From: Sanguibacter suaedae
Lineage (GTDB): Bacteria; Actinomycetota; Actinomycetes; Actinomycetales; Cellulomonadaceae
Assembly: GCF_016342785.1 (NCBI RefSeq)
Contig: NZ_JAEINH010000013.1
Location: 1 to 64,000 of the forward strand
Direction: 5' to 3'
DNA length: 64,000 nucleotides
A program made the translations under genes and the position numbers. This document shows positions 29,027 through 39,428 of this stretch, one piece after another. The first letter of the stretch is position 1, and each line of letters opens with the position of its first letter. The notes beneath the pieces were generated by a model, which saw nothing but the letters and a program-made list of their open reading frames with translations, did not search any database and had not been told where the DNA came from.

Positions 29027-30475
29027 TCAGCACTCGACGATGTTCACGGCGAGCCCGCCGAGCGACGTCTCCTTGTACTTGGAGTGCATGTCCTCGCCGG
29101 TCTGACGCATGGTCTCGATGACCGCGTCGAGGCTCACCGTGTGCCGGCCGTCGCCGCGCAGCGCCATGCGGGCCGCGTTGATGGCCTTCACGGCGCCGAT
29201 GGCGTTGCGCTCGATGCAGGGGATCTGCACGAGCCCGCCGATGGGGTCGCACGTGAGCCCCAGGTTGTGCTCCATCGCGATCTCCGCGGCGTTCTCCACC
29301 TGCTCCGGGGTGCCCCCGAGGACCTCGGCGAGCCCGGCGGCGGCCATGGCGCACGCGGAACCCACCTCGCCCTGGCAGCCCACCTCGGCACCAGCGATGG
29401 ACGCGTTGGTCTTCACGAGGATCCCGATGGCCGCCGCGGCGAGGAGGAACCGCACCGTGCCGGCGTCGTCGGCCCCGGGCACGAAGGTCCGGTAGTAGCG
29501 CAGCACCGCCGGCACGATGCCGGCCGCCCCGTTGGTCGGCGCCGTGACGACGCGGTGCCCGGAGGCGTTCTCCTCGTTCACCGCGAGAGCGTAGAGGTTC
29601 ACCCAGTCCATGGCGCGCAGGGGATCGTCGTTGGCGCCCTCGCCGAGGAGCGCCTCGTGGAGGACGTGGGCGCGGCGGGGCACGCGCAGCGAGCCGGGGA
29701 GGGTGCCCGTCGCGGCGCACCCGGCGTCGATGCACTCGTCCATGGCGGCCCAGATGCGCAGGAGCTCGGTCTCGACCTCGGTCTCGGTGCGGGTGGCGCA
29801 CTCGTTGGCGAGCATGACGCCCGCGATGCTCCGGCCCGACTCGGAGCACCGGTCCAGGAGGTCGTCCGCGCACGCGAAGGCGTGCGGGCGCTGGTGCGGG
29901 TCGTCGTCGGTCTCGTCGGTGGGGGGCGCCGCGGGGGCATCGCCCTCGGGGTCGGGCACGACGAACCCGCCGCCGACGGAGAAGTACGTGCGCGACAGGA
30001 CCGGCTCCGCGTCCTCCTCCGCACCGGTCTCGTCGCCCCACGCGGTGAGCCGCAGGCCGTTGGGGTGGAAGTCGAGGACGTCACGGGGACGGAACACGAC
30101 GTCGCGGGCGAGGTCGAGCGCGACGCGCCGCCCGCCGAGGAGGTCGAGCGTGCCGCTCCCGGCGACCTCGTCGAGGGCTCCCTCGACCACGTCCGAGGCG
30201 ACGGTCTCGGGCTCGTGCCCGGCGAGGCCGAGGAGGACGGCACGGTCCGTACCGTGGCCGCGACCGGTCGCCCCGAGCGACCCGAAGAGGTCGGCCCGCA
30301 GGCGGGCGACGTCCCTGCCCGTCGCGGCGAGCTCCTCGGCGAACGTGCGGGCGGCGCGCATCGGGCCCACGGTGTGGGAGCTCGACGGGCCGATGCCGAT
30401 GCGGAACATGTCGAAGACGCTCAGGGGCGCCGACGCCACCGGGGTCCCGGCGCGGGCGGACGCTCTGGTGCTCAT
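29027..30475 (-). CDS. sdaA: L-serine ammonia-lyase (iron-sulfur dependent)
   Basis: A 482-residue single-chain enzyme deaminating serine to pyruvate. The N-terminal beta domain begins [20 protein letters not shown], and the alpha domain has [40 protein letters not shown] and [18 protein letters not shown], with the cysteines that hold the [4Fe-4S] cluster. An acidic, Pro-rich insert (about 175-200) is unusual and probably a surface loop. GAGGAG sits six bases upstream of ATG 30475. Works with putA, malic enzyme and AspT in amino-acid catabolism. Confidence 0.96.
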   Translation of the reverse strand: MSTRASARAGTPVASAPLSVFDMFRIGIGPSSSHTVGPMRAARTFAEELAATGRDVARLRADLFGSLGATGRGHGTDRAVLLGLAGHEPETVASDVVEGALDEVAGSGTLDLLGGRRVALDLARDVVFRPRDVLDFHPNGLRLTAWGDETGAEEDAEPVLSRTYFSVGGGFVVPDPEGDAPAAPPTDETDDDPHQRPHAFACADDLLDRCSESGRSIAGVMLANECATRTETEVETELLRIWAAMDECIDAGCAATGTLPGSLRVPRRAHVLHEALLGEGANDDPLRAMDWVNLYALAVNEENASGHRVVTAPTNGAAGIVPAVLRYYRTFVPGADDAGTVRFLLAAAAIGILVKTNASIAGAEVGCQGEVGSACAMAAAGLAEVLGGTPEQVENAAEIAMEHNLGLTCDPIGGLVQIPCIERNAIGAVKAINAARMALRGDGRHTVSLDAVIETMRQTGEDMHSKYKETSLGGLAVNIVEC

Positions 30476-30567
30476 GCGGACTCCTCGGGGCGACCGTGGG
30501 TGGTGGCCGCGGGCTGGGTGGTGGCGCGGGTGTGCGCACGACCCTCCAGTGTCCCACGGGAGGCCCG

Positions 30568-33411
30568 TCAGGTCGCGGTGTGGTCCTCGACGGACGGCCC
30601 GAAACCGGGATTGGGGCGGCCGAGCAGGTACCCCTGGGCCATGTCGCACCCGGCGGCACGGAGCATGGCGAGCTGCTCGGGCTCCTCGACGCCCTCGGCG
30701 ACCACCTCGATGTCGAGCTCGCGGGCGAGCGCGAGGACGCCACGGACCAGGGACAGGGACCCGTCGGAGCTCATGGCGCTGACGAACGTCCGGTCGATCT
30801 TGATCTGGTCGACCGGCAGCGACTGCAGCCACGCGAGCGTGGAGAACCCGGTGCCGAAGTCGTCGAGGGAGATGCGGACACCGAGCCTGCGGAGCTCGAC
30901 GAGGCGCGCCACGACGCCGGGGACGTCGCTGAGGGACCTGCTCTCGACGAGCTCGAGGTGGAGCTGCTCGGCATCGAGGAAGTTGGAGCTCAGCGCCCTG
31001 CGGACGGCGGGCACGAGGCGGTCGTCGACGAGGGTCGCGGGTGCGAGGTTCACGGCGACACGCAACGGCGGCACGCCTCCGGCCTTCTGGGGCGGGGGCA
31101 TCCACCCGGCGAGCGCGCGGCACGCGTTCTCCAGGGCCCACAGGTCCAGGTCGACGATGCGCCCGGTCTCCTCGGCGAGGGGCAGGAAGGACCCGGGTGC
31201 GAGGAGCCCCAGCCGTGGGTGCTCCCACCGCAGGAGCGCCTCGGCGCCGACGACGGTTCCGCCCTCGGGTCCGGTGAGGTCCACGACGGGCTGGAAGTGC
31301 AGGCGCAGCTGCCCGTCGCTCAGGGCGCGGGAGAGCTCGTTCTCGAAGGACGGGGGCACGAGGCACGTGTCGACGGTGCCGGCGAGGGCCACCTGGTCAC
31401 GGCCGCGGAGCTTCGCCTCGTACATCGCGGAGTCGGCCGCCCCGAGGAGCTTGTCCGACCGCCCGCCGGGGCCGTGGTGCACAGCGACCCCGATGCTCGA
31501 CGTGATGCGGACCTCGCGGCCGTCGATGCGCAGCGGCTGGTCGAGGCACCCGACGAGACGCCGGGCCACGGACGCGGCGTGCTGCTCGTCGGTGACGTCG
31601 GTGAGGAGCACGGCGAACTCGTCGCCGCTGAGGCGCGCGACGGTGTCACCGTCACGGAGCTGGCCGCGCAGCCGCACGGCCACCTGCCGGAGCATCTCGT
31701 CGCCGGCGGCGTGCCCGAGGCGGTCGTTGACCTGCTTGAAACGGTCGAGGTCGCAGAAGAGCACGGCGGTGCTGCGGTCCTCCTCGGCGGTGCGGAGCTC
31801 GGTGTCGAGGCGCCGGGCGAAGAGCACCCGGTTGGGCAACGACGTGAGGGAGTCGTGGAGCGACTGGTGCTCGACGGTGGCGACGAGGCGGCTGTTCTGG
31901 AGGGCCGTCGCTGTCTGGTCGGCCACACCGGTGAGCCGCACGAGGGCCTCGCGCTGGGCCTCCTCGGGGAGCGGCGCGGCCCAGCCGACGGACACGACCC
32001 CGAGGAGGGCGTCCCCGGCGAGGAGCGGAACGACGATCATCGCGCCGGTCCCGACGAGCTGGAGCAGGGCGGCGAGCTCCGGGCTGGCGCCGGCGACGTC
32101 GACGACGGCGGGCAGGCGGTGGGTGAGCATCGCCACGAGCTCGGGTGTGGCGTCGGCGCGCAGCCGGCGACCCTGGAGGGCACGCGTCTGGGCGTCGTCG
32201 TGCCCGGCGGTCGCGACCACCCGGAGCTCGCCGTCGTCCTCGTCCCACAGGAGCACCGCGGAGGTCCGTCCGCCGACGGTGCCGGGCAGCACCTGGGCGG
32301 CGACCTGGGCGACGGCGAGGTCCCCGCGGGCGCTGGTGAGGTCGTTGGCGAAGGTGAGCAGCGCGGTGGCGCGGGCGGCCTCGCGGCGGCTGGTCTCGAG
32401 GGCGGTGACGAGGTCGAGGGCGGCCGCGGCGTGCCGGGCGTAGGCCTCGAGGAGGGAGCGGTCCGCGTCCGAGAAGGGGAGGTCGGGGCGGCGGACCGCC
32501 AGGAGACGCCCGTAGGTGCGCCGGGTGGATGCGACGTCGAAGACCACCGCCCGCGTACCGGGAGGGGAGGTCAGGGTGTCCGTGGCGGCGAGCTCGAGGG
32601 CCTCGTCCACCGTGACGGACCTCGACCTGACGGGTGAGCCGGGGCCGTCGAGGACGAGGACGTACGCGGCGTGGACGAGGGACGTGGCACGGTCCACGAT
32701 GCGTTCGTGAAGGTCGACGACGTGCTCGCTGCGCACCAGGTCGGACGCGGCGGACTGGAGGTCCTGCAGCTGACCGCGCAGCGCCTCGGTCTCGAGGCGC
32801 GCGACGGCGTGGGTCGTCCTGCGCAGGTGCCGGAGCTTGCGGCGCGCCCACGTGAAGCGGTACACGCAGGCGGGGTGACCGTCGGCCTGGCACTCGTCGT
32901 GCTCGACGTCGGCGAGGGGGAGGCCGAACCCGACGGGGAACGACGCGAGGAAGCCCTGGGTGAGGAGGCAGTCGAGGCGTGACGGCTCGTACGGGGGGAT
33001 GGTCGTGTAGCGCACGGTCGCGGACGTGCGGGTGGTGGCGAGGCTCTCCACCTGCGCGGTCGCCGAGTAGTTCTCTATGCCGCGGCCCATGAGACGGAAC
33101 ACGGCCCGGGGTGACGAGAAGAAGCGGACGAGGAGGCGTCCGGCGTGGTCGGCGCCGACGGTCGCGGCGGCCGTGCCGGCGGCGAACGCGGCGCGCGGGT
33201 CGCCGAGCGTCTCGGTGAGGGCCTCGAGGAGGCGCAGGCGCGTCGCGTAGCTGGTCCAGTTCGACGTCAGCGAGAGCTCGTCCGCCGTGTAGGGGACACC
33301 GGAGCGGCGCAGGACCTCCGCGACGGCCTCCTCCCCGCCCTGCGTGCGGGCATGGTGGAGGATCAGCGCTGCCGTGGCGCCTGTCGTCTCGCGTGCTTCG
33401 GTGATCATCAT
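30568..33411 (-). CDS. Sensor GGDEF-EAL protein (cyclic-di-GMP turnover)
   Basis: 947 residues from ATG 33411, which has GGTGG eight bases upstream. The N-terminal ~210 residues form a sensor domain ending in [18 protein letters not shown], reminiscent of V4R-like domains with paired cysteines. Two GAF-like regions follow (about 245-360 and 375-520), then GGDEF (about 525-680) and EAL (about 690-940). The GGDEF signature is SGDEF (Ser595), so cyclase activity is uncertain. The EAL domain keeps EALLRW (Glu724), [21 protein letters not shown] and EGVEEPEQ, so phosphodiesterase activity is likely. Soluble; no membrane helix. Probably regulates motility or adhesion. Confidence 0.9.
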   Translation of the reverse strand: MMITEARETTGATAALILHHARTQGGEEAVAEVLRRSGVPYTADELSLTSNWTSYATRLRLLEALTETLGDPRAAFAAGTAAATVGADHAGRLLVRFFSSPRAVFRLMGRGIENYSATAQVESLATTRTSATVRYTTIPPYEPSRLDCLLTQGFLASFPVGFGLPLADVEHDECQADGHPACVYRFTWARRKLRHLRRTTHAVARLETEALRGQLQDLQSAASDLVRSEHVVDLHERIVDRATSLVHAAYVLVLDGPGSPVRSRSVTVDEALELAATDTLTSPPGTRAVVFDVASTRRTYGRLLAVRRPDLPFSDADRSLLEAYARHAAAALDLVTALETSRREAARATALLTFANDLTSARGDLAVAQVAAQVLPGTVGGRTSAVLLWDEDDGELRVVATAGHDDAQTRALQGRRLRADATPELVAMLTHRLPAVVDVAGASPELAALLQLVGTGAMIVVPLLAGDALLGVVSVGWAAPLPEEAQREALVRLTGVADQTATALQNSRLVATVEHQSLHDSLTSLPNRVLFARRLDTELRTAEEDRSTAVLFCDLDRFKQVNDRLGHAAGDEMLRQVAVRLRGQLRDGDTVARLSGDEFAVLLTDVTDEQHAASVARRLVGCLDQPLRIDGREVRITSSIGVAVHHGPGGRSDKLLGAADSAMYEAKLRGRDQVALAGTVDTCLVPPSFENELSRALSDGQLRLHFQPVVDLTGPEGGTVVGAEALLRWEHPRLGLLAPGSFLPLAEETGRIVDLDLWALENACRALAGWMPPPQKAGGVPPLRVAVNLAPATLVDDRLVPAVRRALSSNFLDAEQLHLELVESRSLSDVPGVVARLVELRRLGVRISLDDFGTGFSTLAWLQSLPVDQIKIDRTFVSAMSSDGSLSLVRGVLALARELDIEVVAEGVEEPEQLAMLRAAGCDMAQGYLLGRPNPGFGPSVEDHTAT

Positions 33412-33502
33412 GGCCTCGACCACCTATCGGCCCGCGCGGTGCGGGCATGAGGGGGCGAGCGGGTGGTCCCGCGTCCGTACCGGACGGGCCGGATGCCCGG
33501 TG

Positions 33503-36058
33503 TCAGGGTGCGTGGAGGAGCACGGCGTCGAGGAGGCGCACGGCGGCGCCCTTGTCGAGGGGGTTGTTGCCGTTGCCGCACTTGGGGGACTGCACGCACC
33601 CGGGGCAGCCGTCGGTACAGGGGCACCGGGCGATGGCCTCACGCGTGGCGCGCAGCCACCGGGCGGCGAGGTTGTACCCGCGCTCGGCGAACCCGGCGCC
33701 GCCGGGGAAGGCGTCGTGGACGAAGACGGTGGCCCGTCCGGTGTCGACGTGCACCGCGGTGGAGACCCCACCGAGGTCCCACCGGTCGCACGTGGCGAGC
33801 AGGGGCAGGAGGCCGATGGACGCGTGCTCCGCGGCGTGGAGGGCACCGGGAGCTGCGTCGGGGTCGACGCCGGCAGCCTCGAGGAGCTCGGCGGACACGG
33901 TCCACCAGGCGGCGGTGGTGCGGAGGGTGCGCACGGGCAGGTCGAGCGTCTCCGTGCCGAGGACCTCCTGGCCGGGGACGCGTCGTCGCTGGAAGCTCAC
34001 CACCTGGGTGGACACGTCGACGGTGCCCAGCCCCCACTCGACGTGGGCGCGGCCGTCCGCGGCGGGCGGGAGAGCAGCGGCCCGCGGCCCGCCGAGTGCT
34101 CGCGGCCCGGGTGCGGCACCTGCCGCCCAGGCCGTCCCCTCCGTCTCCTCGACGACCGCGATCGACGTGACCCACCGGGACCACGTCCCGTAGGCGACGT
34201 CCTGCCGGGTGACGAGCGCGACGGAGTCCGCGAGGTCGTAGCGGTCCACGACGAACGTCTCTCCCTGGTGGACGTACACGGCGCCGTCGTGGACGGACCC
34301 GTCGGCCGCACCGGCGTCGACGGTGCCGAGGAGACGCCCGGTGTCCGTCTCGACGACGGACACCGGGGTGCCGCCCTCGCCGCGGATGTTCGTGAAGCCG
34401 GCGGCGCTCTGGTGGTGCGTCCAGTACCAGCCGGACGAGCGACGCCGCAGGGTGCCGCGCTCGGTGAGCCCCTCGAGGAGGGTGCGGGCGACGTCACCAC
34501 CGAGGAGGGGCAGGTCGCTGGTGCGCAGCGGCAGCTCGGCGGCGGCCGCGCAGAGGTGCCCGGCGAGGACGTACGGGTTGGTGGGGTCGAAGACGGTGGC
34601 CTCGACCGGGGTGCGGAAGATCGCGTCCGGGTTGTGCACGAGGTAGGTGTCGAGGGGGTCCTCGCGGGCGACGAGCACCACGAGGCCGTCGGCGCCCGCC
34701 CGCCCGGCGCGGCCGGCCTGCTGCCACAGGGACACGCGGGTCCCGGGCCAGCCGATGATCATCACCGCGTCGAGCCCGGAGATGTCCACCCCGAGCTCGA
34801 GGGCGTTGGTCGTGGCGAGCGAGAGGATCTCGCCGCTGCGCACCGCGGCCTCGAGGGCGCGCCGCTCCTCGGGCAGGTACCCGCCCCGGTACGCGGCGAC
34901 CCGTCCGGGCAGAGACGGGTCGACGGCGCGGACGTGGTCCTGGGTGGTGACCGCGACGGACTCCGCCCCGCGCCGGGACCGCGTGAACGCGAGGGTGCGA
35001 GCACCGTGGGCTGTGAGATCGGCGAGGAGGTCCGCGGCCTCCGCGGTGGCCGAGCGGCGAGGCCGCGGCCCGGCGACGTCGACGGCGTCGACCACGTCCG
35101 CGTCGTCTCCGTCGTCTCCGTCGCCGGGACCGGCGGCGCCCCTGCCGCCCGGGACGGCCGGCAGCTCGGGAGGTTCCCACAGGGCGAAGGTCCGCCGGCC
35201 GGCGGGGCTCGCGTCGTCCGTCACGGCGACGACGTCAGCGGCGTCCGCCCCGACGAGGCGGGCGACGCTCTGCGCGGGGTCGGCCGTCGTCGCCGACGCC
35301 ACGACGAACGTCGGCCCGTCGCCCTGGCCGTAGTGGGCCGCCAGGCGCCGCAGGCGGCGCAGCACGAGGGCGACGTGCGCCCCGAACACGCCTCGGAAGG
35401 CGTGCCCCTCGTCGACCACCACGTAGCGCAGGGACCGCAGGAACCTGCCCCACCGGGCGTGCTGGGGGAGCATCGAGAAGTGCAGGTAGTCGGGGTTGGT
35501 GAGGACCACGTCGGCCCGTTCCTGGATCCACCGCCGCGCCTCGAAGGGGGTGTCGCCGTCGCAGGTGTCCACCTGGACGTCGCGGACGCCCGACGCGCGG
35601 AGCAGGCGCGTCACGGACGCGAGCTGGTCGGCGGCGAGGGCCTTCGTGGGGCTGAGGTACAGGACCGTACCGCGGTCGCGCGCGGACTCGATGCGCCCGG
35701 GGTCGAAGGTCTCCGCCGCCCGGTCACCGCGCACCGCCGTGAGCGCCGGCAGCCAGAACGCGAGGGACTTCCCGGAGCCGGTGGACGTCGCGACCGCCGT
35801 GTGGTGGCCGTCCCATGCCGCCTGCGCCGCCTCGACCTGGTGGAGCCACGGCTGTTCGACACCGAGCGACCGGTACCCGGCGACGATCGACGGGTCGGCC
35901 CAGGTGGGCCACGCGCCCCGCGTCCCGGTCCGTGCGGGCAGGTGCTCGACGTGCGTGAGCCGGCCCTCGCGCCGCCCTCCGGCGAGGAGGACCGTCAGGA
36001 GTTCGTCGACACGGGCCACGGTCGTCGATTCTCCCACCGGTGCGCGAGTCCTGGGCAT
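33503..36058 (-). CDS. DEAD/DEAH-box helicase with DUF1998 and cysteine cluster (MrfA/YprA-like)
   Basis: About 851 residues. RecA-like domain 1 has Walker A ATSTGSGKSLAF and a DEGH box (VVVDEGHAF) with motif III SATTA. Domain 2 has motif VI QQAGRAGRAG. A long C-terminal DUF1998 part ends with the metal-binding cluster CPCTDGCPGCVQSPKCGNGN. This architecture is that of the mitomycin-repair helicase MrfA of Bacillus and of Rv3649, a 3'-5' DNA helicase. The start is open: ATG 36058, or GTG 36019, which has GGGAG 11 bases upstream. It is divergent from the LCP gene with only about 30 bases between starts. In related Actinobacteria this gene borders the Tad operon. Confidence 0.93.
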   Translation of the reverse strand: MPRTRAPVGESTTVARVDELLTVLLAGGRREGRLTHVEHLPARTGTRGAWPTWADPSIVAGYRSLGVEQPWLHQVEAAQAAWDGHHTAVATSTGSGKSLAFWLPALTAVRGDRAAETFDPGRIESARDRGTVLYLSPTKALAADQLASVTRLLRASGVRDVQVDTCDGDTPFEARRWIQERADVVLTNPDYLHFSMLPQHARWGRFLRSLRYVVVDEGHAFRGVFGAHVALVLRRLRRLAAHYGQGDGPTFVVASATTADPAQSVARLVGADAADVVAVTDDASPAGRRTFALWEPPELPAVPGGRGAAGPGDGDDGDDADVVDAVDVAGPRPRRSATAEAADLLADLTAHGARTLAFTRSRRGAESVAVTTQDHVRAVDPSLPGRVAAYRGGYLPEERRALEAAVRSGEILSLATTNALELGVDISGLDAVMIIGWPGTRVSLWQQAGRAGRAGADGLVVLVAREDPLDTYLVHNPDAIFRTPVEATVFDPTNPYVLAGHLCAAAAELPLRTSDLPLLGGDVARTLLEGLTERGTLRRRSSGWYWTHHQSAAGFTNIRGEGGTPVSVVETDTGRLLGTVDAGAADGSVHDGAVYVHQGETFVVDRYDLADSVALVTRQDVAYGTWSRWVTSIAVVEETEGTAWAAGAAPGPRALGGPRAAALPPAADGRAHVEWGLGTVDVSTQVVSFQRRRVPGQEVLGTETLDLPVRTLRTTAAWWTVSAELLEAAGVDPDAAPGALHAAEHASIGLLPLLATCDRWDLGGVSTAVHVDTGRATVFVHDAFPGGAGFAERGYNLAARWLRATREAIARCPCTDGCPGCVQSPKCGNGNNPLDKGAAVRLLDAVLLHAP

Positions 36059-36078
36059 GACCCGGTGCGCCGGGCACA

Positions 36079-36084
36079 TACGCT
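36079..36084 (+). promoter_or_regulatory. -10 box of LCP gene, leaderless
   Basis: TACGCT is followed by six bases and the GTG start at 36091, so transcription and translation probably begin together. Confidence 0.55.
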
Positions 36085-36090
36085 GGGCAG

Positions 36091-37317
36091 GTGGATGCCC
36101 CGACCAGCACCGGTCCAGCCCGGCACGTCCGCCCCCGTCGGTCCGTAGGGCCCGTGGGCCGTGCCGTGGCGCTCGTGCTCACCGGCGCCGTGGCGTTCGC
36201 GCTGGTGGGCGTCGGTGCCACGTACCTGCGTCTCCAGGGGAACATCGAGACGGGGGACGTCGAGGCGCTCCTCGGCGAGGACCGCCCGACCCGTGACCCG
36301 GACCCGGACGACGAGTTCGACGGCAAGGACCTCAACATCCTCGTCATGGGCACCGACATCCGGGACGAGGAGAATGTCGCGATCGGCGGTGCGGCCGACG
36401 GTGTGGGATCGGACACATCCTTCCTGCTGCACATCTCCGGGGACCGCTCGCGTGTCGAGGTGGTCTCCATCCCTCGTGACACGCTCCTGCCGATCCCCGA
36501 GTGCACCCACACGGACGGCTCGGTGAGCCCCTCGTACGCGTCGTCGAGCTTCAACTCCGCCTTCGCCCTCGGTGCGGGCGCGGACGAGGACCTCACGTCC
36601 GCGGCGGCGTGCTCGCGCCGCACGTTCGAGAAGGCGACCGGGGTCGTCACCGACGAGCACGTCGTCGTGAAGATGGACGGCGTCGTGAAGATCATCGACG
36701 CGCTCGGCGGCATCCCGATGTGCCTGCCCGAGCCGATGGTGTCGTCCGACGCCGGGCTGAGCATCGGCGCGGGCGACCAGGTGCTCGACGGGACCACGGC
36801 CATCGCGTTCCTCCGTGCCCGCAAGGGCAGCGGGTTCGGCCTCGACGCCGGGTCCGACCTCGCGAGGATCGAGCGTCAGCAGTACTTCATGTCGGCGGTC
36901 CTCGAGGAGGTGCAGGGCGACGCGCTCCTCGGTGACCCCGGGAGGCTGGTGGCCGTGCTCGACGAGGTGACGAAGTCGCTCGCGGTGAGCCCGGGACTGG
37001 CGAGCCTGCCGTCGCTGGCCGGGCTCGGGTACAGCCTCAGGGGGCTGCAGCCGTCCGCCCTGGTGACCGTGACCGTGCCCAACGTCACGGCGCCCACGAA
37101 CCGCAACAGGGTCGTGTGGACGAGCGAGGCCGACGTCCTGTGGGAGCGGATCTCGGCGGACGAGCCGATCGTCCAGGAGCCGGAGCCCGCACCGGAGGCC
37201 CCCGGTGCGGACGGCGAGGTGCCCGCGCCGCAGGAGCCGGCGGCACCGGAGGCTCCCGTCGAGGAGCCAGCGCCTGCCACGGAGCAGCCGGCTGCCGAGA
37301 CGCCGCTCTGCGGCTAG
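36091..37317 (+). CDS. LCP (LytR-CpsA-Psr) family cell-wall glycopolymer ligase
   Basis: 408 residues with a cytoplasmic tail, one membrane helix (VALVLTGAVAFALVGVGATYL) and an extracellular LCP catalytic domain (about 75-290). Signatures are LNILVMGTDIRD, SDTSFLLHI, VVSIPRDTLLPIP, FNSAFALG, VVKIIDALGGI, AIAFLRARKG and DLARIERQQYFM. LCP enzymes attach teichoic-acid-like or arabinogalactan polymers to peptidoglycan, and the Asp/Arg residues that bind the pyrophosphate lipid are present. The C-terminus is a Pro/Glu/Ala-rich tail ending in Cys. GTG 36091 is favoured by the -10 box. The stop shares CTAG with the convergent gene. Confidence 0.95.
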   Translation: MDAPTSTGPARHVRPRRSVGPVGRAVALVLTGAVAFALVGVGATYLRLQGNIETGDVEALLGEDRPTRDPDPDDEFDGKDLNILVMGTDIRDEENVAIGGAADGVGSDTSFLLHISGDRSRVEVVSIPRDTLLPIPECTHTDGSVSPSYASSSFNSAFALGAGADEDLTSAAACSRRTFEKATGVVTDEHVVVKMDGVVKIIDALGGIPMCLPEPMVSSDAGLSIGAGDQVLDGTTAIAFLRARKGSGFGLDAGSDLARIERQQYFMSAVLEEVQGDALLGDPGRLVAVLDEVTKSLAVSPGLASLPSLAGLGYSLRGLQPSALVTVTVPNVTAPTNRNRVVWTSEADVLWERISADEPIVQEPEPAPEAPGADGEVPAPQEPAAPEAPVEEPAPATEQPAAETPLCG

Positions 37318-38027
37318 GCGGTGAAACCCGCACGCGCCGCCCGGTAGGCGGGCCTGCGCAGTCGCGCCAGCCAGCCATAGGTGGCGAGGCCGTCGGGGCA
37401 GTTCGCCACCGGGTCGAACCTCAGGGGCACGTCGTGCGGGCGCTCGAGGGCCTCGGCGACGAGGTGACCCAGGCGGTGCCACCGCCCGCCTGGACGGGCG
37501 GTGAGGAGGACGAGGTCGAGGGAGGTGACGTCCTGGGTGCGCTGCGGGCCGCGCGCCACCTGGCTCTTCCCGCGCCGCTCCGGGACGGCGGCGAGGAGCA
37601 CAGGCCCGTCCTCACCCTGGAACGGCATGAGCGTCGAGTACGGGCCGGAGAGCGGTGCCCGGCGGGGGACGAGCAGGAACCGCGAGACGCGACCGAGGCC
37701 GGACGACGAGAGCAGGACGTCCTGGTGCTGTCCCTCGTGCTCCCACCGGATCGCGATCCCGTGGACGTCGGGCCACCCGTCGGGCAGCCCCGCGGAGCGT
37801 GACAGGCGTACCACGGCCTGGAGGCGACGTGGGGACCCGAGCTCGCGCGCACCGTGGACGTCGTCGGTGGCGGTGAGCTGGATGGTGGCGGGCAGCACGA
37901 TCCCGTCGGGGTGCAGGGGCTTGCTGCCGCGCACGCGGGCGACCACGAGGAACACCGCACCGAGGGTCAGGCCGGTCGCGCTCGCGGCGGCAGGCACGAG
38001 CAGCCGGACGGCTCGTGCCCTGTTCAT
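37314..38027 (-). CDS. Membrane-anchored hypothetical protein (catalase-related fold suspected)
   Basis: 237 residues with an N-terminal membrane helix (VRLLVPAAASATGLTLGAVFLVV) and a soluble domain: PLHPDGIVLPATIQLT, AVVRLSRSAGLPDGWPDVHGIAIRW and LTARPGGRWHRLGHLVA. The HPDG...VVRLSR...PD-GIAIR pattern recalls a family of actinobacterial proteins distantly related to catalases, but no haem ligand is evident. Function unknown. Its TAG stop overlaps the LCP TAG within one CTAG tetranucleotide. Confidence 0.75.
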   Translation of the reverse strand: MNRARAVRLLVPAAASATGLTLGAVFLVVARVRGSKPLHPDGIVLPATIQLTATDDVHGARELGSPRRLQAVVRLSRSAGLPDGWPDVHGIAIRWEHEGQHQDVLLSSSGLGRVSRFLLVPRRAPLSGPYSTLMPFQGEDGPVLLAAVPERRGKSQVARGPQRTQDVTSLDLVLLTARPGGRWHRLGHLVAEALERPHDVPLRFDPVANCPDGLATYGWLARLRRPAYRAARAGFTA

Positions 38028-38096
38028 GCGTCCCCCAGCTCGTGTCGTGTCTCGCTGGGCCCAGCGTGCCAGTCCGCGGCACCGTCCGCGCGCTGG

Positions 38097-39275
38097 TCAG
38101 CGGGTGACTTCTGCGGTGTCCTCCTTCCCGAGGACGAACGCCTGGATGGCGACGACGGCCGCGCCGCGGGCCCACAGGGCGAGCTCGGGGCTCTGGAGCT
38201 CGATCCGGGGAACGGCGGTGTGCGGGTCGCGCTCGCTGCGCAGGCCCGCGAGGAGCGCGTCGTGCGCGACGGTCGCGAGGCGCACGCCCTCACCGCCGAG
38301 GACGATGCGCTCGGGCATGGTGAGGTTCGCGACGGCCGCGAGCATGCGGCCCAGCGCCGCCCCGGACTCGTCGACGAGCGCGCGGGCGGGCGGGTCGCCC
38401 GCGGCGGCGAGGTCGAGGAGCTGGTCGTAGGTGACGGGCCGCCCGAGGCGCTCGGCGGCGCGGGAGACGAGCGACCCGATGGTGAGCATGGAGGTGGCGC
38501 ACCCGTGGTGCCCGCAGGGGCCGGGGGGGCCGGCGGGGGCGACCGGGAAGTGGGAGAGGAGGCTGTGACCGGCCTCGGGGCTGGTCACGGCCGAGTCGTG
38601 GACGACGAGCCCGTACCCGATGCCCGCACCGATGGTCACGAGCGCGAACCGGTCGCTGCCGTGCCCCTCGCCGAACCAGTGGGTGGCCTCGGTGAGCGCC
38701 ACGACGTCGTTCTCCACGACGGTCCGCAGCCCGGTGGCGCGACCCAGGCGTGCGGCGAGCGGCACGTCGTCCCATCCGAGGTGGGAGGCGTGGGTGACGG
38801 TCGTCTGGTCGGCGACGTGACCGCCGAGGCTCACCCCGAGCCCGGTGACGCCGGCGCCGGGGCGCGCGTCGGCGAGCCGTGAGACGAGGCGCCGGACGAG
38901 GTCCGTGACGACGTCGACGACGGCGTCCGGGTCGGTCGCGGTGAGGGCGGTGTCCTCGGCGACGACGACGGTGGCGCGCAGGTCGGTGACGGCGCCGTAG
39001 GCGTGGTCACCGGTGAGCTTGACGCCCACGAAGTGGTGGGAGGAGGGGACGACGGCGAGGGGCCGGGTGGGCCGGCCGAGCGTCGCCTCGACGGGGGCGA
39101 GCTCGACGAGGAGGCCGGAGTCGACGAGGGGCCGGGTGAGCCGTGTGAGGCTCCCGGGGGAGAGGCCCAGGCGTCGGCTCAGCTCGCTGCGCGCGAGCGG
39201 ACCGTCGAGGAGGACCTCGAGGGCCACGCGGCGCGGAGCGCCCGAGAGCGGCGTCCAGGTGGGGTGCGCGTCCAT
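38097..39275 (-). CDS. ROK-family transcriptional repressor
   Basis: 392 residues: an N-terminal winged helix-turn-helix (LARSELSRRLGLSPGSLTRL) joined to a ROK sugar-kinase-like domain (GVGVSLGG-like GLGVSLGGHV; VENDVVALTEATHWFGEG; TIGAGIGYGLV). The zinc-type cluster CGHHGCATSML is present. It is divergent from the alpha-galactosidase-galT-galK operon and so is the likely repressor, with a galactoside or galactose as inducer. ATG 39275 follows a TAAACT box by eight bases, suggesting a leaderless message. The promoter overlaps an inverted-repeat operator candidate. Confidence 0.92.
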   Translation of the reverse strand: MDAHPTWTPLSGAPRRVALEVLLDGPLARSELSRRLGLSPGSLTRLTRPLVDSGLLVELAPVEATLGRPTRPLAVVPSSHHFVGVKLTGDHAYGAVTDLRATVVVAEDTALTATDPDAVVDVVTDLVRRLVSRLADARPGAGVTGLGVSLGGHVADQTTVTHASHLGWDDVPLAARLGRATGLRTVVENDVVALTEATHWFGEGHGSDRFALVTIGAGIGYGLVVHDSAVTSPEAGHSLLSHFPVAPAGPPGPCGHHGCATSMLTIGSLVSRAAERLGRPVTYDQLLDLAAAGDPPARALVDESGAALGRMLAAVANLTMPERIVLGGEGVRLATVAHDALLAGLRSERDPHTAVPRIELQSPELALWARGAAVVAIQAFVLGKEDTAEVTR

Positions 39276-39283
39276 CGGGACGG

Positions 39284-39397
39284 AGTTTATTCCATGTGTC
39301 AACGATCTCCTCGGCCCGGTGCCACGGCCAGCCTCGGTCCTCGGCGCGGTGGGTACCGGATGTTGACACACGACTAAGTTTCGGAATAGAAATAAAG
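39284..39397. promoter_or_regulatory. Divergent gal/ROK operator-promoter region
   Basis: Between the divergent genes, TGTGTCAAC (39295-39303) is matched by GTTGACACA near 39363-39371 as an inverted repeat. TTTATTCC (39287-39294) is matched by GGAATAGAAATAAA near 39383-39396 on the opposite strand. The TAAACT -10 of the ROK gene (39289-39284, minus) lies in the left half. Two such half-sites about 70 bases apart fit ROK-type looping or dual-promoter repression. Confidence 0.5.
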
Positions 39398-39428
39398 CCG
39401 TGCCCGCCGAGACGAAGGAGTCACCGTC

